Counted from the first letter of the stretch, positions 1 through 8,271 are shown. The stretch is DNA of 64,000 bases from Mycobacterium sp. 3519A (GCF_900240945.1 NZ_OESG01000013.1:1116001-1180000); one strand, 5' to 3'. The notes: generated by a model not told the origin, from the letters alone. Numbers and translations: made by a program.

Positions 1-625
1 TGCTGAGCAGGCCACGGTAGAGGTCGGCTTCGCGCCCCGTGCCTTGACCGATGGCGCGGGCGTCCGCTGTGTTTGTCGCACCGACCCACGTCCGCAGCCC
101 GTCGTACGTGAGGATCTCCAATCTGCGCACGGAATCGGCCATTTTTCCGTACGCCTGCGCGGTGGATCCGCACGAGTTGTTGCCGATCATGCCGCCGATG
201 GTGCAGCTGACATGGGTCGAGGGCTTCGGGCCGACCATCCAACCGGTGTGCGCCAAATGGTCATTGAGGACGTCCAGCGCTATGCCGGGTTCGACGACGG
301 CGGTGCCCGCGTCGGTGTCCACCCGCTCCACTCGATGACAGTGCTTGCTCCAGTCCAATACCACCGCGGCGTTGCAACATTGACCTGCAAGACTGGTGCC
401 GCCGCCGCGGGACAGCACAGGCACGTCGTGGTCGTGGCACACCCGGATGGCTCGCGCCGCGTCGTTGGGATTGTCCGGCACGACGACGCCGATCGGTATC
501 TGCCGATAGTTCGACGCATCGGTCGAATACGTCGCCCGTGAGCCTGGATCGAAGCGAACTTCACCGGCCACGTGTTGACGCAACGCGGCGGCCAGTGACT
601 TGAACGGAAGCGCGGTCGTGGTCAT
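1..625 (-). CDS. FAD-binding oxidase (GlcD/D-lactate dehydrogenase type), partial
   Basis: This is the N-terminal 208 residues of an FAD-linked oxidase; the gene runs off the left edge. The start is an ATG at 625-623. The protein reads MTTTALPFKSLAAALRQH, then a p-cresol-methylhydroxylase-type FAD domain with the PLSRGGGTSLAGQ-like loop (here VLSRGGGTSLAGQ, around residue 72) and the IGGMIGNNSCGS stretch (about residue 140). That pairing is typical of large GlcD-GlcC fusion dehydrogenases that oxidise D-2-hydroxyacids such as glycolate, D-lactate or D-2-hydroxyglutarate. It lies 21 bp behind the enolase-superfamily gene, so it is probably the distal gene of the sugar-oxidation operon. The substrate and the presence of a C-terminal Fe-S half cannot be seen. 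Confidence 0.85.
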   Translation of the reverse strand, partial: MTTTALPFKSLAAALRQHVAGEVRFDPGSRATYSTDASNYRQIPIGVVVPDNPNDAARAIRVCHDHDVPVLSRGGGTSLAGQCCNAAVVLDWSKHCHRVERVDTDAGTAVVEPGIALDVLNDHLAHTGWMVGPKPSTHVSCTIGGMIGNNSCGSTAQAYGKMADSVRRLEILTYDGLRTWVGATNTADARAIGQGTGREADLYRGLLS

Positions 626-646
626 CGTGGTCCTGTCATCGGGGTC

Positions 647-1771
647 TCATGGCAAGCGGAAGGGTTCGAGATCTGCGCTGCGCAACGTCAACCCGTGTCC
701 GGCCGCATCGGAGGGCAGTCGCAGTACACCGTCAAGTGGGAGCGTCGCGCCGTCGAGGAACCGTGTCTCTATCCGGGCATGGTCGTGGAACCATTCCAGA
801 TGCCGCAGATTGGGCACACAGGCCGCGACCGCAGCGTGCAACCACGGCGCGCAGTGCGCCGAGATCTCCAATCCGTGTGCGGCGGCGACGGCTGCCACCC
901 GCAGCCATTCGGTGACGCCTCCGCATCGGGACGCGTCGGCCTGAAGGCAGTCGACCGCGTCAGCGCGGCACATCCTGCCGAAATATGCCAAGTCGTAGCC
1001 GTATTCGCCTGCAGCCACGTCAGCCGTGATGGCCTCGCGAACTATTCGTAGGCCTGCGAGGTCGTCGGACGACACCGGCTCTTCGAACCACCGCACGTCC
1101 ATGTCGTCTACGGCGCTGATCAGTCGGATCGCCTGTTTGGCGTCATATGCCCCGTTGGCGTCGACGTAAAGTTCGACGGCGTCGCCAATGACGGCGCGTG
1201 CCTGCCGAATTCGCGACATGTCGCGCCTGGTGCACGTGCCCCACGATTCGCCGATCTTGATCTTCACCCGCGGGATGCCGAGTTCCCCTGTCCATGCGTT
1301 GAGTTGGTCGCGCAACCGCAGGTGGTCGTAGGTGGTGAAGCCGCCGCTACCGTAGACCGGCACCGCATCGCGCACGGCGCCGATCAGCCGGTGCATCGGA
1401 AGGTCGAGCAGGCGCGCCTTGAGGTCCCACATCGCGATGTCGACGGCCGACACCGCCTGGCCTGCGACACCTCCTCGGCCCACATTGCGCACCGCCTTGA
1501 CCATGGTGTCGAACACGCCGGTGATATCGAAACTATTGCAGTCCAGTAGTTTCGGAGCCAGCACGTCGGTGATCAGGCCCGCGCATCGCGGGTCGCCGTA
1601 CGTCCACCCCAAGCCGGTCGTGTCACCGGAACACACCTCGGCCACGACGAGGGTCGTGCTATCCCATGACAGGGTGCCGTCAGCCTCTGGCGAGTCGGTG
1701 GGGATGGTGTACGCGGTGGCCGATACGTCGGTGATTGGCGTGTCGGTCACCGCTCTGGCAGACGTTGTCAT
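647..1771 (-). CDS. Enolase-superfamily (mandelate racemase/sugar-acid dehydratase) enzyme
   Basis: A 374-aa enzyme of the mandelate racemase/muconate lactonising group, which abstracts a proton next to a carboxylate with Mg2+ help. Visible catalytic elements in order are RVKIKIG (Lys pair, about residue 168-170), the metal ligands in YVDANG (about 203), WFEEP (about 230) and AAGEYGYD (about 255), then QADASRCGG and a late His in SAHCAPW (about 302). The ATG at 1771 is chosen because it sits 8 bp after the stop of the upstream TPP enzyme and gives normal family length; the frame stays open further upstream but that sequence is not protein-like. Sugar-acid dehydratase activity (for example gluconate) is inferred from neighbours and not proven. 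Confidence 0.85.
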   Translation of the reverse strand: MTTSARAVTDTPITDVSATAYTIPTDSPEADGTLSWDSTTLVVAEVCSGDTTGLGWTYGDPRCAGLITDVLAPKLLDCNSFDITGVFDTMVKAVRNVGRGGVAGQAVSAVDIAMWDLKARLLDLPMHRLIGAVRDAVPVYGSGGFTTYDHLRLRDQLNAWTGELGIPRVKIKIGESWGTCTRRDMSRIRQARAVIGDAVELYVDANGAYDAKQAIRLISAVDDMDVRWFEEPVSSDDLAGLRIVREAITADVAAGEYGYDLAYFGRMCRADAVDCLQADASRCGGVTEWLRVAAVAAAHGLEISAHCAPWLHAAVAACVPNLRHLEWFHDHARIETRFLDGATLPLDGVLRLPSDAAGHGLTLRSADLEPFRLP

Positions 1772-1779
1772 GGCCGAAC

Positions 1780-3582
1780 TCACGAGCCGCGATGAGGGAC
1801 GAACTCCTGGGCTTTGGCCTTGACGCCTTCTTTGATGAATCCCCAGCTGTCCTCGTCGCCCTTGAGCACAGCGCCTGCCAGCGCCGTGAACTGATCCCAG
1901 GTGGCATGTGGCGGGATCGGTGGCATGTCCGGATCGGTGTGCACGTCCAGAACGGTCGGGCGGTCCGCCGACAGCGCTGTTTTCCATGCGCCAGCCAAGT
2001 CGTCGGCATCGGTGATGACGGCTGAGTTCAGGCCGAGCCCCGCCGCGAATGCGGCGAAGTCGACGTCGGGAAGGGTTTGCGATTCAACAAACTTCGGTGC
2101 GCCGGCCATCGCGCGCATTTCCCAGGTGACCTGGTTGAGGTCGTTGTTGTGCAAGATCGCGACGATCAGCCGTGGGTCGCGCCACTGCTCGTGATAGCGC
2201 TTGATCGTGATCAGTTCGGCCATGCCGTTCATCTGCATGGCACCGTCACCGGCGAACGCGATGACCGGACGGTCGGGATGGCCGAATTTGGCTCCGATCG
2301 CATACGGCACGCCCGGCCCCATGGTGGCCAGCGTGCCCGACAACGACCCGCGCATATCGCCGCGGAACCGAAGCTGTCGCGCATACCAGTTGGCCGCCGA
2401 TCCGGAGTCGGCCGTGACGATGGCGTTTTCGGGAAGTTGCGGTGACAGTTCCGCGAACAGTCGCAGCGGGTTGACCGACTTCGCGCTCACCATTGCGCGC
2501 TTGTGCATGGTTTCCCACCACCTGGTGACGTTGCGTTCGATGTCGCTGCGCCACGACCGGTCGGACTTGCGGTCCAGGTGTGGAAGTATTGCCTGCAGGG
2601 CGGTTTTCGCGTCCGCGACGACGTTCACCTCGTACGGGTAGCGCATCCCGATCAGGGTGGGGTCGATGTCGATCTGGACTGCGCGGGCCTGGCCGAACTC
2701 GGGCAGGAACTGCGTATAGGGAAAGCTCGACCCGACGGTGAGCAGTGTGTCGCAATCGCGCATCATCTCGTAACTGGGTCGGGTACCGAGCAACCCGATG
2801 GATCCCGTCACCCACGGCAACTCGTCGGACAGCACGTCCTTGCCGAGCAATGCCTTTGCGGCTCCCGCGCCGAGGAGGTCGGCGACCTCGGCGAGTTCCT
2901 TGTGCGCGCCGCGGGCGCCGGTGCCGACCAACATCGCCACCTTCTTGCCGGCATTCAGCACGTCGGCGGCCTGGCGAATGGCGGCGTCGTCGGGCGCGAT
3001 GGCCGGCCATTGGACGCCGATGCTCGACGGCACCATCTTGAAGGCGTGGGTGGGAGGCGAGTACGTCAGTTCCTGGACGTCCGCAGGGATCACCAAGGCG
3101 GTAGGGGCCCGTCTCGCCAATGCCGTACGGATCGCGCGGTCCAGCACATTGGGCAATTGCTCTGGCACCGTGACGGTTTGGACGTACTCGCTGGCCACGT
3201 CCTTGTACAGGTTGGCAAGGTCGATCTCTTGTTGGTACGAACCGCCGATGGCGCTGCGGTTGGTCTGTCCGACGATCGCCAGTACCGGCACGTGGTCGAG
3301 CTTGGCGTCGTAGAGACCGTTGAGCAGGTGCACCGCACCCGGGCCGGAGGTCGCGATGCAGACGCCGAGGCCGCCGGTGAATTTGGCGTAGCCGACCGCC
3401 TCGAACGCACTCATCTCCTCGTGGCGCGACTGGATGAACTGTGGGTTGTTGTCGGCGCGGCCCCAAGCGGCCAGGACGGCGTTGATGCCGTCGCCCGGAT
3501 AACCGAACACGTGGCGGACGCCCCAGTCGCGCAAGCGCTCGAGCAGATAGTCGGCGACGGATTTCTCTGACATTTCGCTCAT
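1780..3582 (-). CDS. Thiamine-pyrophosphate-dependent enzyme (PoxB/acetolactate synthase family)
   Basis: About 600 aa with the three TPP-enzyme domains. The pyrimidine-binding domain has FGYPGDGIN and the activating glutamate in SRHEEMSAFEAVGYAKF (about residues 52-68). The PP domain has AGDGAMQMNGMAEL (about residue 440) followed by HNNDLNQVTW. The family includes pyruvate oxidases, acetolactate synthases and 2-oxoacid decarboxylases, and the substrate here is not determinable. Two in-frame ATGs compete, at 3582 and 3573. AAGGAGAG lies 2 nt before the first and about 11 nt before the second, so neither spacing is ideal. It is followed 8 bp later by the enolase-family gene. Its promoter region carries palindromes shared with the MarR locus at 6.5 kb. 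Confidence 0.85.
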   Translation of the reverse strand: MSEMSEKSVADYLLERLRDWGVRHVFGYPGDGINAVLAAWGRADNNPQFIQSRHEEMSAFEAVGYAKFTGGLGVCIATSGPGAVHLLNGLYDAKLDHVPVLAIVGQTNRSAIGGSYQQEIDLANLYKDVASEYVQTVTVPEQLPNVLDRAIRTALARRAPTALVIPADVQELTYSPPTHAFKMVPSSIGVQWPAIAPDDAAIRQAADVLNAGKKVAMLVGTGARGAHKELAEVADLLGAGAAKALLGKDVLSDELPWVTGSIGLLGTRPSYEMMRDCDTLLTVGSSFPYTQFLPEFGQARAVQIDIDPTLIGMRYPYEVNVVADAKTALQAILPHLDRKSDRSWRSDIERNVTRWWETMHKRAMVSAKSVNPLRLFAELSPQLPENAIVTADSGSAANWYARQLRFRGDMRGSLSGTLATMGPGVPYAIGAKFGHPDRPVIAFAGDGAMQMNGMAELITIKRYHEQWRDPRLIVAILHNNDLNQVTWEMRAMAGAPKFVESQTLPDVDFAAFAAGLGLNSAVITDADDLAGAWKTALSADRPTVLDVHTDPDMPPIPPHATWDQFTALAGAVLKGDEDSWGFIKEGVKAKAQEFVPHRGS

Positions 3583-3600
3583 CTCTCCTTGGTACTCGCG

Positions 3601-3636
3601 ATAGTTGCTATAGGGCAAGTATTGCTTGATAGCAAT
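3601..3636. promoter_or_regulatory. Operator-like palindromes upstream of the TPP enzyme
   Basis: The 58-bp gap between the GH15 and TPP-enzyme genes holds ATAGTTGCT at 3601-3609 and a perfect inverted repeat ATTGCTtgatAGCAAT at 3621-3636. The 9-mer ATAGTTGCT recurs at 6551-6559, next to the MarR gene. MarR regulators bind such inverted repeats, so this is a plausible second site of the same regulator; that link is inferred. Confidence 0.5.
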
Positions 3637-3640
3637 TAAC

Positions 3641-5446
3641 TCAGCCTGGGTGCAGATTCTGCTCGTGGCGGCGCGCCGAGGTGGCGGTGTGATGACCGCT
3701 CAGTTGCCGCGCCGTGTTGATCAGACCCACCAGGCTGAACGCCTGCGGCGTGTTCCCGACCTGCCGGCGGCGCACGGTGTCGTATTCCTCGCTCAGCAGC
3801 CCGACATCGTTGCGCAGAGCCAGCAGTCGGTCGAACAACGCTGTCGCTTCGTCGTCGCAACCGATGCCGCACAACGCATCGGCCAACCAGAAGCTGCAGG
3901 CGAGGAACACGCCCTCGCCGCCGGGAAGTCCGTCATCGCTCTGCTTCGGGCGATAGCGCAACACGAATCCGTCCTGGCACAGCTCGCGTTGCACGGCGCG
4001 CACCGTGCCCACGACCCGCGGATCACGCCAGGGCAGGAATCCGACCCTGGGCAGGAGCAGCAGCGCCGCGTCGACTTCGTCGGAGCCATACGACTGGGTG
4101 AAGGTGTTGCGGTCCGCGTCATAGCCGTTGGCGCAGACGTCGCGGTGGATCTTGTCGCGAAGTGCCCGCCACCGGTGCAGCGGGCCTGACAGGTGGTGGT
4201 GCTCGATTGTGCGCACGGCTCGGTCGACCCCCGCCCATGCCATCACCTTGGAGTGCACGAAATATCGTGCGGGACCGCGCATTTCCCATAGGCTGCTGTC
4301 CGGTTCCTCCCAGTGGCCCTCGAGGAAATCCAGCAGGGCGCGTTGCACGTCCCACGCGGTGTTATCGGTCGGCAGCCCTGCCTCGCGCGCCAGGTGCAGG
4401 CCGTCGAGTACCTCACCCCACACGTCGAGCTGGAACTGCCCGGCCGCGGCGTTGCCCACCCGCACCGGCTGAGAATCCTCGTATCCGCGCAGCCATGGCA
4501 GTGTGAATTCGGGTAGTCGGCGCCTGCCGTCCAAGCCGTACATGATCTGCAGATCGGCCGGGTCGCCTGCGACGGCGCGGACCAGCCATTCGCGCCAGCC
4601 GCGTGCCTCCTCGACGAATCCGGTGCCGAGCAGTGCCTGCAGCGTGAAGGTCGCATCGCGTAGCCAGCAGTAGCGGTAGTCCCAGTTGCGCGGTCCGCCG
4701 AGTTGTTCGGGCAACGACGTGGTGGCCGCGGCGACGATGCCGCCGGTGGGTTGATAGGTCAGCGCCTTGAGCAGCAGCAGGGACCGGCGGACCTCGTGCT
4801 GCCAGCCTCCGGTATAGCGGCACTGCTTCATCCAGCGTGTCCACCATTGTTCGGTCTGGCAGAGCGCCGCATCTGCGTCAACCGGATCCGGTCGCGGTAG
4901 ATGCGATACCTGGTAGGTCAACACGAACGGAACACGTTGGCCTGCTTGGACTTCGAACTCTGCGGTAGTCGTCATGTCCTTCCCGCGCAATGGAACGGGG
5001 GTGCGTAGCCATACGGCGTCAGGCCCGGCGATGGCCGTCAGATCCTCGCCAAGTCGGCGTACCCACGGCACCACGTGTCCGTAGTCGAACCGCAGGCGCA
5101 GCACCATGCGCATGGGTACCCTGCCGCGCACTCCCTCGACGATGCGCACCACGTCGGCGGCCACCCCCCGCGGCGGCATGAAATCGATCAACCGCACTGT
5201 CCCCTCCGGGGTGTCCCACTCGCTTTCCAACACGAGTGAGTCGTCGCGATATCGGCGGCGTGTCGCGGGGCCGCCGGCAGCGGGTACCAATTGCCAACTG
5301 CCGGCGTCACTTCCACCGACGAGGGCGGCGAAGCAGGCCGGTGAATCGAAGCGTGGCAGACACAGCCAGTCGACGGCACCGTCGCGGCTCACCAACGCCG
5401 CGGTCTGTTGATCGCCCAGTAGCGCATAGTCCTCGATGTGCGCCAA
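3641..5446 (-). CDS. Glycoside hydrolase family 15 protein (trehalase/glucoamylase type)
   Basis: A 601-aa protein of the bacterial/mycobacterial GH15 class, which hydrolyses alpha-glucosidic bonds to release glucose; characterised mycobacterial members act as trehalases. The N-terminus IEDYALLGDQQTAALVSRDG is a family signature. GGPRNWDYRYCWLRDA (about residue 255-270) and SSLWEMRGPARYFVHSKVM (about 365-385, containing the likely acid glutamate) mark the (alpha/alpha)6 barrel. No signal peptide is visible, so it should act in the cytoplasm on internal trehalose or maltooligosaccharides. The start lies 2 bp after the stop of the dehydrogenase upstream, indicating co-transcription with an enzyme that could oxidise the released glucose. 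Confidence 0.9.
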   Translation of the reverse strand: MAHIEDYALLGDQQTAALVSRDGAVDWLCLPRFDSPACFAALVGGSDAGSWQLVPAAGGPATRRRYRDDSLVLESEWDTPEGTVRLIDFMPPRGVAADVVRIVEGVRGRVPMRMVLRLRFDYGHVVPWVRRLGEDLTAIAGPDAVWLRTPVPLRGKDMTTTAEFEVQAGQRVPFVLTYQVSHLPRPDPVDADAALCQTEQWWTRWMKQCRYTGGWQHEVRRSLLLLKALTYQPTGGIVAAATTSLPEQLGGPRNWDYRYCWLRDATFTLQALLGTGFVEEARGWREWLVRAVAGDPADLQIMYGLDGRRRLPEFTLPWLRGYEDSQPVRVGNAAAGQFQLDVWGEVLDGLHLAREAGLPTDNTAWDVQRALLDFLEGHWEEPDSSLWEMRGPARYFVHSKVMAWAGVDRAVRTIEHHHLSGPLHRWRALRDKIHRDVCANGYDADRNTFTQSYGSDEVDAALLLLPRVGFLPWRDPRVVGTVRAVQRELCQDGFVLRYRPKQSDDGLPGGEGVFLACSFWLADALCGIGCDDEATALFDRLLALRNDVGLLSEEYDTVRRRQVGNTPQAFSLVGLINTARQLSGHHTATSARRHEQNLHPG

Positions 5447-5448
5447 CG

Positions 5449-6507
5449 TCAGCTCACCTGTTCGAGATCAACGACCACCTTGACGTCGTCGTCCTGAGGC
5501 GCAAATGCGTCGGCGGCGCGGTGCAACGGCACTCGCCGGGTGATCAGACCCGCCAGCCACGACGCATCCGCCTTCGCCAGCGCCTCGGCTGCCTGGTGGT
5601 AATGGCGCAGATTGGCGTTGACCGAGCCGACCACCGCGTCGTTCTCGAGCACGAGTTCGCGATTGACGGCGCCTGCGTCGACCTTCATGGTCCGCCCGGA
5701 CGGTGAAACCCCGGTCAGGCACACGATGCCGTAGCCGCCGGTGTTGGCGAGCGCCCCGAACACCAGCGGGCCTGCGCCGGTCGCCTCGATCACGACGTCC
5801 GGTTGCAGCTTGCCGGCCACCTCGTTGATGTCGGCATGGTGATACGTCGCCCCGAGCGCGCGGACGAGCCCGGGCTTGGGGCCATCGGTAACGCGGTCGA
5901 GGACGTGGGTCTCGAGCCCTTGCTGCACCGACAGCAGCGCTGCCAGCAGACCGATGGGTCCGGCGCCGGTGATCAACGCCCGGTTCGGCTCGAACCACGC
6001 CCGCTCGCCGACGAGCCGCACTTGCTCCCACGCCTTCGCCACGACCGTGGTCGGCTCCATCAACATCCCGACGTCAGCGAGGTGCGGATCGAGGCGGACG
6101 GCGTAATCGCTTTCCACGCACCACCGTTGGCTACCGTAGCCGTCGAGCTCTTTGATGCCCCGCTCGGTGTAGCGGCCATTGCGGCACATGTCGAACTCGC
6201 CGTGTGCGCACGCGCCACACGGCTCCGGGTCGGGCCTGCGCACCACACCGACCATCAGGTCGCCTGCGTCGAATCCACTTCCACTCGGTGCCCGCTCGAC
6301 CCGACCGAGCGACTCGTGTCCGAGGACGAGCCTGTCGCGCCCCGGCGGCGCCCAGCCGTATTCGCCTCCTGCGATCTCCTTGTCTGTGCCGCAAATTCCG
6401 ATGGCGACGCCGTTCACAAGGAGTTCGTCCGGGCCGGGGTCTGGTTCCGGAACGTCCTCGATCTGCAGTGAGTCTGGTTTGGACACCTGGACGGTCAGTG
6501 CTCGCAT
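5449..6507 (-). CDS. Zinc-dependent medium-chain dehydrogenase, glucose 1-dehydrogenase type
   Basis: A 352-aa MDR-family alcohol/sugar dehydrogenase. The catalytic-zinc region shows GICGTDKEIAGGEYG and LGHESLGRV. A structural-zinc Cys cluster lies in CGACAHGEFDMCRNGRYTERG, and the Rossmann loop is ITGAGPIGLLAALL (about residue 190). CRNGRYTERGIKELDGYGS is typical of the archaeal/actinobacterial glucose dehydrogenase group, which oxidises glucose and other aldoses to lactones with NAD(P)+. The ATG at 6507 (MRALTVQVSKPD) was chosen over upstream starts because homology begins there. It is the first gene of the minus-strand operon and lies divergent to the MarR gene with an operator-like palindrome between them. 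Confidence 0.85.
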   Translation of the reverse strand: MRALTVQVSKPDSLQIEDVPEPDPGPDELLVNGVAIGICGTDKEIAGGEYGWAPPGRDRLVLGHESLGRVERAPSGSGFDAGDLMVGVVRRPDPEPCGACAHGEFDMCRNGRYTERGIKELDGYGSQRWCVESDYAVRLDPHLADVGMLMEPTTVVAKAWEQVRLVGERAWFEPNRALITGAGPIGLLAALLSVQQGLETHVLDRVTDGPKPGLVRALGATYHHADINEVAGKLQPDVVIEATGAGPLVFGALANTGGYGIVCLTGVSPSGRTMKVDAGAVNRELVLENDAVVGSVNANLRHYHQAAEALAKADASWLAGLITRRVPLHRAADAFAPQDDDVKVVVDLEQVS

Positions 6508-6546
6508 ATGGGCAGACTTGCCGCAACACGGGTATTGCAAACCACC

Positions 6547-6559
6547 AGCAATAGTTGCT
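6547..6559. promoter_or_regulatory. Palindromic operator candidate between dehydrogenase and marR
   Basis: AGCAAtagTTGCT is a perfect 5+3+5 inverted repeat in the 82-bp divergent promoter. Its right part, ATAGTTGCT, is repeated upstream of the TPP-enzyme gene at 3601. The placement fits autoregulation plus control of the catabolic operon by the adjacent MarR protein. Confidence 0.55.
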
Positions 6560-6589
6560 TTCAGGTAATTATCAGGCGATAGTGTCGGC

Positions 6590-7069
6590 ATGAGTGCGGT
6601 CGAACGCAAAGGCGGCGCCGTATCGGCGCGTCAGGTGGAAGCCGTAATGGCCGCGTCCAGGGCCTTGGTCGGTATGGCGGCTGCCTCGGTCGCGGACGTC
6701 GACGACATCGTCACGGTGCCGCAGTTGCGTGTGCTGATGATGATTTCGACACGCGGGCCGATGAATCTGGGTTCGGTCGCGGCCGCGCTGGGCGTCAGCG
6801 CGCCGAACGCAAGTCGGATATGTGATCGCGTGCTCAAGGCTGGCCTGTTGCATCGCAGTGAGGATCCGGCTGACCGTCGGAACATCACCCTCACGCTCAC
6901 CGATGAAGGACATGCGCTCATCGACCGGGTAGCCGAACATCGTCGTGCCGCGATAAAGCGGGTGTTGCGCAAGATGAACGCTCGCGACCGGGAAACCCTT
7001 GCGAAGGTGTTGGACGTTTTCGCCCAGGCGGCGGGGGAGCCGCACGAGCTGGACGTCACAGCGGTCTGA
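6590..7069 (+). CDS. MarR-family transcriptional regulator
   Basis: A 159-aa winged-helix regulator. The core MarR pattern is clear: TVPQLRVLMMIS (helix 2-3), LGSVAAALGVSAPNASRICDRVLKAGLLHRSEDPADRRNITLTLTDEG (recognition helix plus the DRR-containing wing). MarR proteins usually repress neighbouring divergent genes and release DNA when a small ligand binds. Here the divergent target is the dehydrogenase-GH15 operon, with a palindromic site between. The effector is unknown; a sugar or sugar-acid intermediate is a guess. Confidence 0.9.
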   Translation: MSAVERKGGAVSARQVEAVMAASRALVGMAAASVADVDDIVTVPQLRVLMMISTRGPMNLGSVAAALGVSAPNASRICDRVLKAGLLHRSEDPADRRNITLTLTDEGHALIDRVAEHRRAAIKRVLRKMNARDRETLAKVLDVFAQAAGEPHELDVTAV

Positions 7070-7104
7070 GCCTCAGGGCCTCAATTCTTGCCCTCATGTA
7101 ATAT

Positions 7105-7118
7105 TTGCCATGAGGCAA
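7105..7118. promoter_or_regulatory. Inverted repeat over the araC-family start codon
   Basis: TTGCCatgaGGCAA is a perfect 5-bp inverted repeat whose centre contains the ATG. It could be an operator or a small mRNA hairpin that hides the start; the sequence alone does not say which. Confidence 0.3.
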
Positions 7119-8075
7119 CAAATGGGTCAGCACATTCGTAGACATGAGTACGCGACGGCGAGTCCGGCGCGGATGGGCGAGATCCTCTCCAAAGCGCAAG
7201 GCATGGAAGTTCACCTCTTGGGCATGACGCCGGGAGCGACGATCCGGCATGTGCGACACGACGCGGGCTCCTCCAGCATCAGTGAGACGTCGGTCGCGGG
7301 TGTTCTCCGTTATGCCTGCGAGCCCGGGGACGCGGTGCTCGTCACGGAACTGACCGCCGGCCACCTGAAGCTGACCTGCGGGCGACGTGACGAACGGTTG
7401 GCCGCCGGTCGTCCCGTCCTGGGCGCCCGTCGCGGTCGCCCGCAGGTCTTGCAGGCCCGCGATGCGCGGATACGTCAGCTCACGATCGGCACTGGCCTGC
7501 TCGACAGTGTGGTGGCGAAGCGCGGACCCATGTCGATCGAGTTCCTGGGCATTCAACCCCCGACGGACGGGCTGGCCGACCTGTGGCGACGGACCGCCGA
7601 TTACGTGGCACACGTCGTGACGGGACGGTCGGATACGGGGCATCCGCTTGTCCTCGCATCGACAACGCGGTTCGTGGCTGCGACGCTGCTGACGTGTTTC
7701 CCCCACACCGTTCGAATCACATGTGACGGACTCGACGACACCAGGGCGTCCACTGAAATGCTGCGTCGGGCTGTCACATTCCTCGACGAGAACTTCGACC
7801 GCGACATCGGGGTCTGTGACATCGCGCATGCAATCCACGTCACGCCGAGAACCGTTCAACTGATGTTCCGCCGTCATCTCGACACGACGCCGATGGGATA
7901 TCTGCGTCAGGTGCGCCTCGACCAGGCGCATCGCGAGTTGACACGGTTCGATCCGGCGTCGGCCACGGTGGGTGAGATAGCCGCGCGGTGGGGGTTCGGC
8001 CACGCGGGCCGCTTCTCGGCGCGGTACCGCAAGACCTACGGATGCTCTCCGAGCGTCACGCTGCGCGGCGGCTGA
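7110..8075 (+). CDS. AraC-family transcriptional regulator
   Basis: A 321-aa regulator with an N-terminal sensing region (about residues 1-210, loosely AraC-binding-like) and a C-terminal double helix-turn-helix. The latter reads RDIGVCDIAHAIHVTPRTVQLMFRRHL then TVGEIAARWGFGHAGRFSARYRKTYGCSPS, the classic AraC/XylS signature. The ATG at 7110 begins MRQQMGQHIRRH; ATG 7122 is an alternative. An inverted repeat TTGCCatgaGGCAA (7105-7118) spans the start codon and could allow autoregulation. It lies 40 bp downstream of marR in the same direction and 51 bp before the tRNA. No target is identified. Confidence 0.85.
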   Translation: MRQQMGQHIRRHEYATASPARMGEILSKAQGMEVHLLGMTPGATIRHVRHDAGSSSISETSVAGVLRYACEPGDAVLVTELTAGHLKLTCGRRDERLAAGRPVLGARRGRPQVLQARDARIRQLTIGTGLLDSVVAKRGPMSIEFLGIQPPTDGLADLWRRTADYVAHVVTGRSDTGHPLVLASTTRFVAATLLTCFPHTVRITCDGLDDTRASTEMLRRAVTFLDENFDRDIGVCDIAHAIHVTPRTVQLMFRRHLDTTPMGYLRQVRLDQAHRELTRFDPASATVGEIAARWGFGHAGRFSARYRKTYGCSPSVTLRGG

Positions 8076-8126
8076 GCACGCGATTTGGTGTGAAACCTGC
8101 GTCTTCGGTAATCTTGCGTTCACCAA

Positions 8127-8203
8127 CGCGGGGTGGAGCAGCTCGGTAGCTCGCTGGGCTCATAACCCAGAGGTCGCAGGTTCGAATCCTGTCCCCGCTA
8201 CCA
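8127..8203 (+). tRNA. Initiator tRNA-fMet (CAT)
   Basis: A 77-nt cloverleaf: acceptor CGCGGGG/CCCCGCT with an unpaired 1:72 position, D-arm, anticodon stem CTGGG/CCCAG around loop CTCATAA, T-arm GCAGG-TTCGAAT-CCTGT, discriminator A, and encoded CCA. The mismatch at 1:72 and the three consecutive G:C pairs in the anticodon stem identify the initiator rather than an elongator tRNA. Its 3' part from the anticodon loop onward is duplicated at 25623-25666, marking it as the integration target of the island. The encoded CCA appears to come from the island, because the displaced chromosomal end reads CTACTAAG. Confidence 0.97.
8158..8201 (+). repeat. attL: 44-bp direct repeat within tRNA-fMet
   Basis: This copy is identical to 25623-25666. 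It begins at the anticodon loop (GCTCATAA) and runs to the discriminator base plus one C. Tyrosine integrases commonly cross over in an anticodon or T-loop, which fits. Confidence 0.93.
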
Positions 8204-8206
8204 GGT

Positions 8207-8243
8207 AAAACGGCCCTCAGAGACCATCTCTGAGGGCCGTTTT
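8207..8243 (+). terminator. Rho-independent terminator after tRNA-fMet
   Basis: A 12-bp perfect stem CGGCCCTCAGAG / CTCTGAGGGCCG with a 5-nt loop, flanked by AAAA and TTTT. The layout closely resembles those at 22407 and 25673, suggesting the element carries its own replacement terminator for the tRNA. Confidence 0.85.
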
Positions 8244-8248
8244 CGTAG

Positions 8249-8271
8249 CTTTGGGAACACTTTTGGGAACA
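8249..8271 (+). repeat. Paired TTTGGGAACA repeats (candidate integrase arm sites, left)
   Basis: Two tandem copies of a TTTGGGAACA word lie about 50 bp inside attL. The same pair occurs at 22446-22470 and, slightly varied, at 25485-25507, about 115 bp inside attR. Position near both element ends fits arm-type binding sites of the integrase; this is inference. Confidence 0.6.

Noticed and set aside
2503..3570. 355-codon frame antisense to the TPP enzyme
   Set aside because: Lacks any motif and is fully covered by the TPP-enzyme gene.
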